From: Oxytricha trifallax | Taxonomy: Eukaryota > Ciliophora > Spirotrichea > Sporadotrichida > Oxytrichidae | Direction: 5' to 3' | Assembly: GCA_000711775.1 (NCBI GenBank) | Contig: ARYC01002578.1 | Span: forward strand, 1-64,000 | Length of the DNA stretch: 64,000 nucleotides | Part shown: positions 24,432-37,430 of the stretch, in pieces | Layout: every line of letters starts with the position of its first letter | Position numbering within the stretch: the stretch's first letter is position 1 | Position numbers and translations under genes: made by a program | The notes under the pieces: model-generated | Seen by the model: the letters and a program-made list of their open reading frames with translations, nothing else | Database searches by the model: none | What the model was told of the DNA's origin: nothing

Positions 24432-25269
24432 TCAGAATGGTCTTGGTGATGGTCTGGCAGCGAGGTAGTCCTTGAACTCTTCCTTGAGGCCTTCGAGGTA
24501 GGTGGCGAGGATTGGGTAATCTTCTTTCTTGGTCAATGGAGCAACCTCGGCGTAGTGTGGGTTGGCTTCGTTCACATAAAATTTAAAGAACTATCTTAGA
24601 TTTAATTTTGAAGGTAAAAGTTGATTGAAGATAAGAGAGAAAGCGAGAGCAGCAAGAACAATATCAGCAGTGGTTCTCTTGGTGCCAACAACGTATTTGT
24701 GGTCAACGTTGTGTTCAATTCTCTTTTGGATGGCGGTGATCCAGCCTGGGAGGAAAGCGAGGAATTCGGCTGTTGTGGTCTTCTTTCTTTCTTCATCCTT
24801 CTCGAATTGAGCTCTGAAGTAACCTTAATAAAATGTAAAAAACTGATCAATAATATTTTTAAAATTATTAAAGTTTACTTGCCAAGATAGTCCTCAACGG
24901 CATCAATGATTGAGTCAACTTGCCATGCCTCCTCACTGGTCTCTGGGTAGTAACCGTGAAGCTTACCGAGATATCTGAGAATGGACCATGATTGGGCAAG
25001 ATATTTGCCATCATGTTCGACCATGGGGACTTGACCGAATTCCAATTTGCCTTCTGCCTTCAATTCAGCGAGTTGCTATATTAACTATTCGTTATTTCTT
25101 TCAATGTCCCCTCAAAACCCTGGCTTTAAATGTTCCGCAGAATATAAATTAATTTACCTTGCTCTCCGTTGATTCTGTGATCTTCGAATTCAACCTTAGC
25201 GTGGGTGAGGAGCATTCTGATTGGTTCAGCTCTGGCGTAGATGTCGAAGTAGTAAACCTTGTAGACCAT
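24432..25269 (-). CDS. Glutathione S-transferase (sigma/prostaglandin-synthase-like)
   Basis: Cytosolic GST conjugates glutathione to electrophiles. The start at 25269 gives MVYKVYYFDIYARAEPIRML, with the catalytic Tyr region and the N-terminal thioredoxin fold. After an IES (25078-25163) come GQVPMVEHDGKYLAQSWSIL, the cis-Pro glutathione-binding loop and the QS(W) substrate contact, then the helical C-terminal domain (EFLAFLPGWITAIQKRIE, TTADIVLAALAFSL, YVNEANPHYAEV) to TGA at 24432. Removing the 86-bp IES and a 59-bp intron leaves 693 bp (230 aa) in frame. An extra in-frame stretch LLPSKLNLRQ near 24610 may be another short IES (a 39-bp unit flanked by TTC), which would bring the length to a typical ~217 aa. 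The exact GST class is a judgement by eye. Confidence 0.95.
24824..24882 (-). other. 59-bp intervening sequence, apparent GC-AG intron in GST
   Basis: The conserved reading DYLG|YFRAQFEKDEE is restored only if the exon ends ...CTTG and the intron begins GCAAGTAAAC and ends ATTAAG. That is a GC-AG donor in the classic GCAAGT context. Using the GT two bases later destroys the frame. A minimal-pointer IES (GG) gives the same product and cannot be excluded. Confidence 0.6.
25078..25163 (-). other. IES in GST, pointer AGCAA
   Basis: The direct repeat AGCAA (TTGCT on plus, 25073-25077 and 25159-25163) bounds an 86-bp AT-rich segment. Removal with one repeat copy joins GGA GAG to CAA CTC GCT (INGEQLAELKAEGK), the expected GST reading. 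Splicing with the nearby GT...AG gives a premature TGA, so an IES explains it better than an intron. Confidence 0.8.
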
Positions 25270-28200
25270 ATCTTTGATGTTTTTGAGAGAAATTAATAAA
25301 TAATTATTAAATCTATCTTTCAATCCAAGATTTATAGTAACTTCTCTCATTCTAGAATAGTCTTTTACAAACGAAACTATTATTATTATTATTAATTCAA
25401 GAAAAAGAAATACGATAAAATAAAAACTATAATAATAATAAAATAAAATAGAGATTTAATGAAAGGAAATCCAAAGATACACCAATCTTATATATAGTTA
25501 ATTTAATATAACTTTGCAAATATGTTAACTATAAAAATTAATTGAAATCTCCAAATACTGAAAATAAGAGTAAAATTATAGGCATACAAAATATTCAAAG
25601 CAATGTATCTTAATTAGAGAATAAATTGAGTAGTTCTTTAAAAACTACACAAAACCTAGAATTAAAAAATAATTAAAATCAGAGGCAGATTGAATAGAGA
25701 AGCATTATAGAATAAAAACAAAGGTTTAATGACATATTGAAAGCTCTTAATGAAAATAAATCCTCAATTATAATAATTCTATTATTTTAAGATTTTAATT
25801 TATCTATTATATACAGCAAGAATTTCTGGAAAGGAGTTTAAATTTATTAATAGAAATATATAAAATTTAGAATAATTTTATCCCTTTAAACATAGAATTC
25901 GAAAAGTTATTTCCTGATTTAAATTATAATAGACCCTACTCTTAATTAAAACAACTTTTGAATGATCAACTTCAAGACACTCTCGAACTTGAATAAAAAC
26001 ATAAAAGAAATTAAACTTCCTTTATATTAAATAACTTTAGTGCTACTTTTTAATATATTATTAACTTATTTTGTTTTATTATAAACAGATCTATAAACTT
26101 TAATATAAATATTTAGAATTTAAAATTTTACTTTGCCAAGCACCTCCTTTCCATAAATAAGTGCTAATACCTCCTAAAATGATTAAAATTATCTAAATTA
26201 AGATCTTCAAGAATTAATGAATAAAAGCGAATATAATAAAAATTAAGAACTTAAGTAAATTTAAAGCAATAGATTCAAAACTATTGAAGCTATAGAAAAA
26301 TTAAATAGGCATTCTAAAAGCTAGGTAAAAAATCAATAATATAAGAGTAGAAATTACTTATAATTTTTTTAATTATATATGACAGTTTAATTAATATTCT
26401 GAATAACTTTATAAGTCTATTTAACAAGATTTATTCAGATAATATTAATCTTAATAGCTAATTTTGTTAATAATCCTTCAAATATTTTTGAATTTAAATA
26501 GATTTTTTTAATGATTATTGCGATATCAAACTTTACTAATATATAATTGAGAACATTATTTCTCATTTTTCTAATGTTTTAATAATAATCAGTGAAAATT
26601 TAAGAATAGATCACAAACAAATCAAGTTTAATCGCTCAAAAGTTAAATAATACTTTTGATGGTTTAAATTTTATTCCTAAAGTTTGTATAATAATATATT
26701 AAAATAATATTATTTAAATTATTAAATTATACTTCTACCTCAAGAAATATTCATAATAACAGCTATGATTTAACATTTTTAAAGTTATTTATATGATAAT
26801 GTTATTACAAGATTCAAGAAATTAAATGTTGTTAAACTATATATTGGAAAAATGTTTTTATGTTATTTTGTTATTTTTATATCTATTATCTCAGGCAATT
26901 ATTTTGCATCAATTTTTATTCTGTTAATTATGTACACTGGTGTTTAAAAGTTTAGAATATACAAATTCCTTTGGTTTAACTTGCTACCAACTATTTTTGC
27001 TGTCTAATTTCCTTAAAAAATATATAATTTAATTCCTTACAGTTAGATATTTATATTAAAGACTTATATTTTCTATTAAAATTTGAGGGAAATTATTATA
27101 ATATTTTCCCGCCAGTTTTATCATATTTCATAAATTCTAAGTCTAAGATTTTATCAATTCCTGAACTATCTCCCTGGCTTAATTATTAAAGAATTTGTAT
27201 TTAATCTGGAGACAACCCCATTTTATTGAATTTTATGAGTAACTCCTTCATGCTGTTTTCTTTGGAAAGAGATGTTTAATGTAAGTGATTTACATGAGCC
27301 TGCTTTTATAATTAAGATTTGGCACCTTTTTTTCTTTCAAATTAATAATAATGTATTTTAATATGATGGTTAAGAAATTGGGAATAAAATCTAAGATTAA
27401 ACTACTATTGTATATAGTTTAGTTTTGTCTTTCCTTGAATGAAATATTCTGAAGATCTTTATTTTACTAATAAGCAATAACACTATTAAGCAGAGGATAT
27501 TACTAAGATATTAACTCACCCCCTTTAGAGTATATTTAGCTGTTCATCTAAGACAGAGCTCTTTGATAAAAAGTAGTGCTATTTTCTTGACTCTAAATTT
27601 ACCCCTCTCCACTACCATATTGTTTGAGGTTATTGAAGAAATATTTCAGATTTGGTTCTAACGGGGTGGAATCTCGATGTCTTTTAATTGAAAAATTATC
27701 AAGAATTCTGTAATTTTCATCGTGAGTTGATTTATTATGCTGTTACAGTTTTGATTTAGATTCGTCCTTCTTAATCTATTTTATAATAATTAACAAAATA
27801 AAATTGCTCCTCAATTATTTACTATTATTATGAAATATTATCAAATTAATATATAGTATATAGATTAATCAGTTTCTGGCTTATAGAGTGGTGAATAATT
27901 TTATCACCTAGAGACCCTTGTAAAACACTGCTTTTATGCAAATTATTTCTAATTTACTAATATCTCTTACTTTTTAATTGAAGTTGGTCTTTGAACATTG
28001 AATATAGTTAGTTGTATTTGGTGAAAATTAAAAGGATAATTTTATATTATCTATTAAAGAAATGCTCAGAAATCTTTCTATAATTGTTTTCATTATGTAT
28101 CTTCAATTATAAATAAATTATTCCCATAAAATTTAGTTTCCTCCATTTTAAGATTGATTGAATGATGATTGATTAAGTGGCGATTGAGTTGTACTCTCAA

Positions 28201-29005
28201 GTTAAGTATTCTTGCCCATATAAATAAAAATATATCTATATATGTACATTTAAACATATTATTTTTAAAATACTAATTTATTTATAGGCTACAGTATAAA
28301 TTGCTTAGATTTAGTTTCATTTAACACAACATCCTAATTTTTTTCTTCTTTTTGCTGTTTATGCTTTAATTACTGCAAGAGTTTCTAATACAACAAAACT
28401 GGTGGTTTCTTGAAATTTTAAGTTTAATTGTTTTTGTAGTGAATGCTTGTAGATTTTGATCTAGGAGTGTGTGCTTGAAGTTATTATTAGTTTAGCACTT
28501 GTTGTTAAGACTGCACATACTTTGAAAATTCATTAAAAATTAATAGGTATTTAGATATATAAAAAAATATAATTGAATCAAAAATTATCAGTAAAAATGC
28601 TGAAATATTTATGAAAATAACTCTAATTAAAAAAACAATAAGTTTTAGTAAATTCATTTTCCTAAATAGATTATGGCTACAATATAGTTTAAACCTAGAA
28701 CTTATTAGTTTCCTTGCCTAAATCTTGCTTATCTTGATAATAATTTGAAGGATCTAATTATGAAATATTATTTGGATTTTATATCGATGCTTAGGATTGA
28801 ATTAACATAGGATGGAATTAATGTTAAAATTTTATAAAAACTCATATTATTCTAATAGCTTATAAATTAAACAAATAATACATGTTGATTTGGGGATCCA
28901 CTTGATGGATTCTAAGCAGAGAAACGTTTGTTCCTAAAGTTTAGATATTGGGTTTATGAGACTTGTGGAAGCATTCAAATTTACGATTGATTAATTTAAA
29001 AATTA
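25270..29005. other. AT-rich gene-free stretch
   Basis: Only an (ATT)n run near 25378-25396, just upstream of the GST gene, stands out. No sustained reading frame under the ciliate code. Slightly more complex sequence at 27.5-27.8 kb gives no coherent protein. Confidence 0.55.
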
Positions 29006-29454
29006 GGGGGGAGGAAGTTTCTTGCACAGGTTTATGATAAAAAAATAATTTTAGGGAAGTTTCCTGCACTAAAATATATTAAAAATTGTTTGTTAAAAAA
29101 TATCTATTACTGACTATTTGATATGTAATTTATCACAAACTTATAATCTCTTATAATGCAATGATTTTTTATTTAATTATAATTTTTTTAAAAAATTAAA
29201 AAATGTATTATTTTTATAGCATCTAATCCAATTTTATAGTGTAAATTTTATTATATTTATGTTATGCTTATATTTTAAAATGTAAATTGAACACTTAACT
29301 AGTTAAGCTCTAATAATTAACTAACACTTTTCTCTTCAATTATTTTATCGTAAATTAATAGTTCTATTCGCAATTTTATGTAAAATTTATAAAAATTACA
29401 TATAAAAAGAAAAAGTGCAGGGAACTTCCTAGAGTGCAGGAAACTTCCTCCCCC
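29006..29454. mobile_element. MITE family A, copy 3 (exact 8-bp target duplication)
   Basis: Ends GGGGGGAGGAAGTTTCTTGC at 29006 and GTGCAGGAAACTTCCTCCCC at 29454, each followed inward by a second unit (GGGAAGTTTCCTGCAC; GTGCAGGGAACTTCC). The 8-bp duplication AAAAATTA is exact on both sides (28998-29005 and just after 29454). The interior does not match copies 1 and 2, so only the ends are shared. Confidence 0.82.
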
Positions 29455-32264
29455 AAAAATTATATGGGTTGCAATAAAAAAGATTTTTTAAATAATTAAT
29501 TATACAAAATATAACATAATTTAAGATTGTATTTACTAAATACTACGTTACGATAATTTCATAAAAAATATTACCCAAAAATCGCTGATTATCTTCTTAA
29601 TTTACTATTAATTCTATAAGTTAGGTGTATTGGATTTCTTTACAATGCGACTATTCTTTAGATCTATGTATGGTGATGTGCTCTGAGTGACTCTACTCCC
29701 CTATCTCATTATTTGTATATTTTCATCTTTTCGATACTCATCTCTAATCTCTGATTAATTTTAAAACACTCTTTTCTCGTCTTCATCTGGCAACAAATTT
29801 TATTCATAATTTCTTAACAAACTGAAATTATTAACTTTGAAGTTTTAATTATTGATACTTTCGTCAAAACTAGGTGAAATGGTGCTTCTAATCCCTGGGG
29901 AGTACTAGAGTGGAACTTTTTAGGCTTTATTGAATGTGTAAATTTCCTATTCCAATTATCTAGGGGAAGTTTAAATTTAATGTTTTTGGGGTAAATTTGG
30001 CGTCTCATGTATAACCTTTGGTTTTTAAGTTTACTATTTTTGCTTGTTAATCTTTGGTTTTATGTTTTGCAATAGGTACTATAATACATTTTTTAAAGTT
30101 TTTAATTTATAAAATGTTTAATTATAATTCTACAGAGGGATGTTTTAGAACGAACCTGAAGACTAGTGATTGAACAGCATAATTTAATCTTAATTAGTGT
30201 TCTGAGATTGAATGGCGCTTCGTCTCCCTTCCAAAAATAGACAATCATTCTGCATCATTAAAGTCTGAGCGAATTGTGGAGCTTAAGTAAGCATAATATT
30301 TTATTTAAATTTTTATTGAATTTTTTAGGATTATTAATGGAAGGGTGGTTTTTATTGAAATTAGGGCAGCTTCTACTCTCAAATTTAAAGATATATATCT
30401 CTTTATGGCTTTATAATTAAAGCAGGAAATTCTCATGAAATTTTCGACTAATACTAATTAATATAATTGTATTTAAGTATTTTTTAATAAATAAAGTTTA
30501 TTGAGGATTTATATTTTGTAAAAATTTATTGAAAAATCTAATTCTTATGTTTAAAAGGAAAATGGAAGAATAAAATTTATATAAAACTGTTCTTATTCAA
30601 AAATATTTTTAAAAAAAATTCATAAGAATATGAAGATAATAATTTTCATGGATTTCAAATATTTTATAAGATAAATAATTTACAAATAAGAAATAGTTCC
30701 ATAAATTAATTATGGCCCATAATATTTTTGTAGAAAATTTAATTACCTCCCAATTATTTATTTTGAGTTTTCAAGTCTGCTAATACTTAAAGTTGATTAG
30801 AATTATCGAGAGCAAATTAATCTTATTTAAATTTCTATTAATTTTGAGAGCCAGTCTTTTTATCTAAAATTTAAGGAAATTAAGAAGGTTTTAACTAAGA
30901 ACTTGCTCTGATTGGAATTTATGATTTTAAAGCTTAATTATTGTTATCTGATTGAGGAGGATTAATATAGTTTTATTATTCATATCATTGACTGGATTAA
31001 TGTTTGATTTTCCTAATGTCTTTTGGAGTTTATAATTAAGAAAAAATATTTACTTATATCTTCGAGTTACATTTTGATTGAAATATTCAAGCATTTGACT
31101 GTCTTCAAGTCCTTTCAATTTTTATTGTTTTCTTAAATCCTACAATTTTGTATCCTCTTAAGTTTAATCTTGATTTTGATGCTATTTCTATAATGATTTA
31201 GATCTATTCTCAAAATTAGTTTATTAATTTGGATACTATGTTTAACTATACAATCCCACTGTTCTTCGTCTGTTATCATTCCAAGAACTCAAGGGAGGGG
31301 AGTTGTACATCTCCTAATATTCAATAAGATTATTATTTGTGTTAGATTACTCAAAATTTTACTGATTTTCGTGATTTTGTTAACTTTATACCATCGAACC
31401 TAACTATCGTTTATCGTTTAAATTAGGCATTAAATGATTAAAATATCAAAGTTGTGGCATTTAAATCAATATTACAATAAATTTGACATAATAAAATATA
31501 GGCGTAACCTAACTTTAAGCGGTTGATTCATTTTACTTTAAAACAGAATTCTATTGCGTTTTCAATCTGAAACCAGTGGAACCTATCATTAAATTTGACT
31601 TGGGGGTCTTGGGAAATTATTCATTCACGTTAATTATTATTTTTCTTAAAAAGCCATTGTTTTACTATTGTATTTATGATAAATCCATTCTAAAATTCTA
31701 CAATTTATTTAATTATAATCTTATAAATATTATGAAGTAATAGTTTTAAATGATGTTTATATAATTTATGACATATTTTTTCACAAAATTAATCCCAAAT
31801 TTAATGAACAATTAAATATAAAATAAAATATTTACTATAAATTAGTTTATATTTTTATAGCTATGATTTAGACAATAATCTTTCAGGTAACTTAAGAAAA
31901 CCTAACGCCAATTTAAGATCCCAATCGATAAACCAAACTTCAAGAAATTTAGATCAATTAAACTAAACCACTGTATCAGATAAATTTAAAACTACTCTAA
32001 AACCTTCTAAAGCAGACTAATTCTATCAAAAATACGCTAATTTAATATTATTATTATTTAGAATTATTTTATATTAATCATGATTAATACTATCATTAAT
32101 TATAACTATTATTTATGTTTCACCTAAAAATATATTATTTATTTGTTTATAAATACGAAGACCTACTTCTTCCATAATTAAACAAAATAAGGGGAGAGTC
32201 TCAGATTGGCTATCAATAGTATTTTAATGAATATTTCAGCACTAAGACAACAACCTAGAATATA
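29455..32264. other. Gene-poor AT-rich stretch
   Basis: No reading frame longer than about 60 codons is convincing. 29.64-30.0 kb and 30.13-30.3 kb are less AT-rich but give no coherent protein on either strand. Nothing else recognised. Confidence 0.5.
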
Positions 32265-35200
32265 ATGGAGACAATTAACAATAAAATAAAAGGGGCTGCT
32301 GAGTTAAGCATGAAAAGCATGGCCAGGAGAAAAATTATCAAAAATGGAGGTAAAAATCTATATAATTATAATATAAAATATCAATAATCTTAAACATAAT
32401 AAAGATGTTATTCAAATCTTAAAATGTCTTATTATATACAAATATTGTCTAGTATTATATATATAATTCAATCTAAGTGAAAGTTTGAGGAAAGTAGATT
32501 TAAGACAAGAAAGTGACATATTAATTAAAGATATAATTACTTAAGATAATTCAAACGATATGTAAGAGTTGAACCACTTCCTTATCTAAGATAATCAATA
32601 AAACATTTAAGAAAATAGCAATCAATATTAGTGTAAGATATCAGGAAATGAATCCAGTAATTCAATAGAACTTTAGAATGAATCTGATTAAGAATATTGG
32701 GAGATAGACCCAAAAGACGAAGATTTCGATGAAGTTTAAGAGGGAACCTCACAGCTCCAAAGTAAACATGAAGCCTATCTCAAATTACACTCATAAAACT
32801 TATCAACTCATATCTAGAATTACCTCAATAAAATTGAAAAAGGTTAAGAAATTCAAATTAATGAGAGAATTTCAGATTTGGGATTAATGGCTTTTGAGAG
32901 GAAATAATTTATCAAATCTCTGCATAAATTGAAGAAAGCTTTTTAAATATAGTTTAGACAGGTGCAATTTATGAGTAAAATTAAATGCAAGGAAGTTGTT
33001 GAGTAGATGTTTGAAACTATAAGTCAGCTTTTTGCAGGAGAAGTAAAAGAGGTTGTTGACCAATACATTTTAACATATTATTTATCGAATTAAAATTATT
33101 GAGATTATAACTTTAATATAGAATTAGATACTCTTAGATGAAGAAATAAAGTGAGTAAATGTAAAAAGACTTGAAAAGAATGACTCAGATATGTAAAACT
33201 CAAGAAGAGTAGATAATCTTTAGGGATAGACACTATGAAGTGATTCCCTGCAAGTTTCTAGATTTATTTGAAGATCCTTCAATATTTGCTCCTCATAACC
33301 ATTAAAACCCTAATAATCTCTCCAAATTCAAGCTTACAGAGTAAGATATCGCAGATCACAACTCAATTCTTAAAGAGCCATTAGAATTTTATTCAGGCTA
33401 CATGCAAATCTCTATGAATAGCAAGGATGAAATCATTGAATCAGAGCTCACGAAACTTTACTATAAAGAAATCAAAAGCTATAAAGAGAAGCTAGAATTT
33501 AAAGACAATGAAATTTAATCACTAAGATAGGTTTTGGATGTATACATATCTGATTAGGAGAAAATGAACAAGGAATTAACTATATTAAAAGATGAATTAA
33601 GACTTAAGATTAAAGATGCAGAGAATGAACAAGCCAGGTTTCAAGTCAAGTACAGGAAAATATATAACGATTATAATAAAAGTATGGATAAGGTGAGAGG
33701 GGAATATCGAGAGTATAGGTAGTTCACTGAAATTGAATTGTAAGTATAGGATTAATGTATTCAAAAACTCCAAAATTCTTTGAGGTCATCAGCAGATGAA
33801 CTACAGCTTGTCAAAATTGTCTTGTCAATACCTAGGCTAAGAAACTCGCTCAATCAGTTTGATTTGAGGAATTCAACTCATTCTGATATCATTTCTTAAC
33901 TTCATGAGATCATTAGAGCTTCCAAGACTGGATCTAGAGTAACAAATATTCTACCCAATATTTCACCGGATATTCATGAGCTCTCCTCTTTTGGTGGCAT
34001 GAATTCGTAAATGACTCACTCAAAGGCTTTTGAAAATTATGAAGCTTACATTCATTAGTCATCACAAGTGCTCAAAGATTAAACAATTGACAATGAAGAC
34101 TTGACAAATAAAAATTAGTCCATGGTTATGTTAGGGATGAGCCCATTTGAAAATTCAAATACAAACATAGGTAAACTCATTTAAATTAATTAAAAGTATA
34201 TGTGAAGTAAAAAAAAATTAAAACTCATTGCTTTGATTTTTAGATGTAATTTTATCATTGATTTAAATATTTACAAACTATTATATATTTACATTAACTA
34301 AAATAAATATGTAATTTTCAATTAAAATTAGATTAAATTATTTTGAGAATTGTTATTTAAAAATAATTGCTTATCTTTTATGCCTTCATTAAATTTTATA
34401 TATATTATTGGAGTTATAGAAACAATAGCTCCTTAGATAACACTCTAAATAACTCTTTGAAGAAAATAAACATGTTTAATACTACAAATTAGGTATCGAG
34501 CCACAAGAGATCGCCTTCACATAACCTAATCAATTTTACAGGTGCTGATTCAGTAAAATTGCCCAAGTTAATATATCAATAGTAAAACCCAATAATTTAA
34601 ATATAATATATAAATTTATAGTAAAAGTATTATAATTTTTAAAGAAAAGTTATTATAGAAAGATTATATTTGAGAATATAATATTAATAATTGATAGAAA
34701 TTGTTTTATCGTTCCTTATGTTAATATCAATATATATATATCTATATAATTTAATTGGTTTTAGCAGCATAGTTTGAGGAAAATAGGGGGTGATAAGTAC
34801 GAAATAGCCAATAAAATTGATGATCATTAAACTAAAATGTTATTAAACAAAATTTAGATGTCTCCCAATCAAAATATTAGGCAACTTATAATAGCTTGAT
34901 AAATCTCAATTTCTTTTTATTTCGAGAAGATTTATTTTTAATCCCTCAAATTAATCTCAATACTTTTAAATAAAATAAAACTATATTGTTTTATTTTTAA
35001 TCAAATGATGCTGTCTACGAACTACCATAGCACAATTAGGAACTCATCATCCATCAAGAAATCAGATATTGGTAGTCCGATTTTAATAAAAAACGACTAT
35101 GATAAGAATATGATTTAAAATTAATTTTAACAGAAGAATATTGGATCAAGTAGGGATTTTCATATTACTCTTAACAGCTCAGTTAATGATATTTATTTAA

Positions 35201-35334
35201 AATTATTTATCAATAAAATGTTTGGTGGAAATTAAAGTAAGTAATTAAATGATGGAAATGGAATGAATTTCACATTGGGTAATTTTGGATTTAAGGAGTC
35301 TATGACTATTAGTAGTAAGGATCAATAAGAATGA
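32265..35334 (+). CDS. Long coiled-coil protein, function unknown
   Basis: Five coding segments, 32265-32349, 32495-33042, 33138-34170, 34437-34579 and 35005-35334, total 2139 bp (712 aa) and stay in one frame to TGA at 35332. The first three gaps fit GT-AG introns; the last is an IES (pointer ATCAA). The N-terminus is basic (SMARRKIIKNG). It is followed by an acidic Gln/Asn-rich stretch (EYWEIDPKDEDFDEVQE), then long charged helices typical of coiled coil (KLYYKEIKSYKEKLEFKDNE; EKMNKELTILKDELRLKIKD), and a Ser/Asn-rich C-terminus. No catalytic domain recognised. Centrosomal, cytoskeletal or synaptonemal roles are possible but unsupported. Confidence 0.85.
34580..35004 (+). other. 425-bp IES in the coiled-coil gene, pointer ATCAA
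   Basis: ATCAA occurs at 34575-34579 and 35000-35004. Precise removal with one copy joins TTA ATA TAT CAA to ATG ATG CTG TCT, in frame on both sides. No splice acceptor AG lies next to the downstream coding segment, so an intron does not explain it. Confidence 0.75.
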
Positions 35335-36916
35335 TTGAGAAATATAATATTTACTAATTATATGGAAAAATCTTTTAATTTCTTAATCCTGATTAAGTAT
35401 TATAACAATTTGAGATATATATTTTAGAATAATACTGTTTTTTTTATATTTTTAAATACAGCTTATTTGATTAAATAATCTTTAAAAATATAAATCTTTT
35501 TCAAGATATCTCTCTTATTTCTTATTTTATATATTTTTATAAATGGTAAATATTCATTTAAACGATAAAATCTTTTTTAAAAATCAAGTCTTTAATTTAT
35601 ATTACAAAATATTTATATTAATTGATTTGGATTTTTCACTATAAATAGTTGCTAAACACTTTTTTGAATTTATAGATTAATGAAATTTAATCATAAAATT
35701 ATTTATTAAAATTCTATTTCTAACTCTTATTTTGTATATTTTTTATTAAGAAATTCAAATGTCTGTAAATTATTAATTTATTTAAACAGAAAATTCAATT
35801 TTGATTTGTTGAATTTTTATATTATTGAAAAAGAGTATAAATTCTTATCTATTATAAATAAATACAAAATAGATATAAACAAATTTCACTTTTTGTAATT
35901 CATTCTTTCAAGATATTGTAGTAATACATTTGAATCAAGAATAAAGAATTAATTACATTTAATTACTTAGTTAAATTTCTTTTTATTCTAAATTTCTCCT
36001 AAATAAACCATTAATAATGTATAGTTTAGTTTATTTAATAAAAATTTAAGATTTAATCATAGATGAAAAGAAAAATACTAATCACCAGATATACCTATTG
36101 TCCATAATATTTTAAATCCTCTTTGCGTTCAAATTAATATTAATACATTATAATTTAATCAAACTAAGCGTTAGGAGTTCATGTTGTGATAATTTAAAAG
36201 TACTCGAAAATCTGCACTTTATAGTTACAAGTTACATAAAATCAATTAATGAGATGAAATCAAAAGAATTCTAATTCAATTTAAAATGTTAAAGTTGCAA
36301 TGAGTGGGGAGCTATTTTTTTAATATAAATTTGCAACTTTAAAATTTTATACGTTAACAAACACCTCAAAAAAGTAAATATTTTATGAAAAATATAATTC
36401 AAGAATTCTTTCTCTTTGCTTAAAACATAGACAGCATAGATAAATAATTGATTTCTTTTTGGATTTTAGGGTCATATGAATTATTATTTTATTAATCATT
36501 CAAAATTTATAAATAGATTTTATCAAACCAGATGTAGATATAATTATATATTTACTAAATTTCTTTCGTTTCATTAAGGTATTTAAAAAACATTAATTTA
36601 ATTGATAGAATCTAACTACAAAAAACAAGTTCCTAAATATGCTTGTTTTTGAAATTATACTTATAATTAGCAAATGCTATTATCAATAAAAGTTATATTT
36701 TATAAACATTAATAAGCTATATAAGATTGAGAGTGATTATATTTAAGTTTAATAATTATTAAAACTAAGTCTTAGATACAATAAAATAATTGCATTAGAA
36801 GAGATGGCATTCTAACAGTAATTATCGTATCTTTTTTCAATGATGAAACCTCTTCTAGGTTATTATAAATTAAAATACAAATTAGTTTATGTTTAAAACT
36901 ATTAAAATACAAATTA
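35335..36916. other. AT-rich spacer
   Basis: No sustained frame on either strand and no repeat recognised; lies between the convergent ends of the coiled-coil gene and the tandem orphan family. Confidence 0.55.
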
Positions 36917-37430
36917 TCATTAAATTTATCTGATAAAACTGATCAATCCTGCAACACCTGCAAGTCTCATGTAGTGTTAACCTTCCTAAGCGCTAGTGAT
37001 AGTGGGAGTTAGGCCATTAAGTCTAGCAAATTTATCTTTTAATATTAAGTAGATTAGATCTTTATGACAGTTTCTGTGCAATATGATATCTTTGATATCA
37101 TCGTAGTTGTGTTCTCTTAGGAGTATCTGTATCTGGAGGTTTGAGTTTGCGTGCTCCTGCTTGGTTATGTCACTGTCATAATTTTATTGTACATTTACTC
37201 TATAGAGTTTAAATTAAAGAGTTGTCTTCAATTTGAGTATAAATCTTTAATTATCATCGATAGGATTCTTGTCAGTGTCACTTAAGAAGTTTTCATATGC
37301 TTAAATGCAGGCAGAATGCTAAAAATTATTAAGATAAAATAAATTATACCTCATTGACTAAATCTTAGTCGACGTGGCTCAACACTTATTGACCGAAAGT
37401 TATTAAGTTGTTTTATGGTTTGGTCTACAT
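36917..37430 (-). CDS. Tandem orphan family member 1 (divergent), 160 aa
   Basis: Exon 1 starts MQTKPQNNLITFGQQV at 37430 and ends ...VDQDLVNE. A 31-bp phase-0 intron (GTATAATTT...TTTTTAG) follows. Exon 2 begins HSACIQAYENFL and ends at TGA 36917. 483 coding bases. It shares with its neighbours the intron position, a pattern (R/K)(F/V)x(I/L)KLKxxLQFKL followed by NYDSD, and the helical segment QIQILLREHNYDDIKDIIL. It is the most diverged copy: the C-terminus is MRLAGVAGLISFIRQI rather than ...GLFLT(I/R). No known domain recognised. Confidence 0.75.

Noticed and set aside
24602..24890. Several open frames on both strands over the GST gene
   Set aside because: They are other-frame shadows of the GST exon; only the frame with GST motifs gives a coherent protein.
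25126..25350. Upstream in-frame start at 25350 for GST (MREVTINLGLKDRF...)
   Set aside because: Cytosolic GSTs start just before the first beta strand; MVYKVYYFDIYARAEP at 25269 fits the family and the upstream residues look like AT-rich leader.
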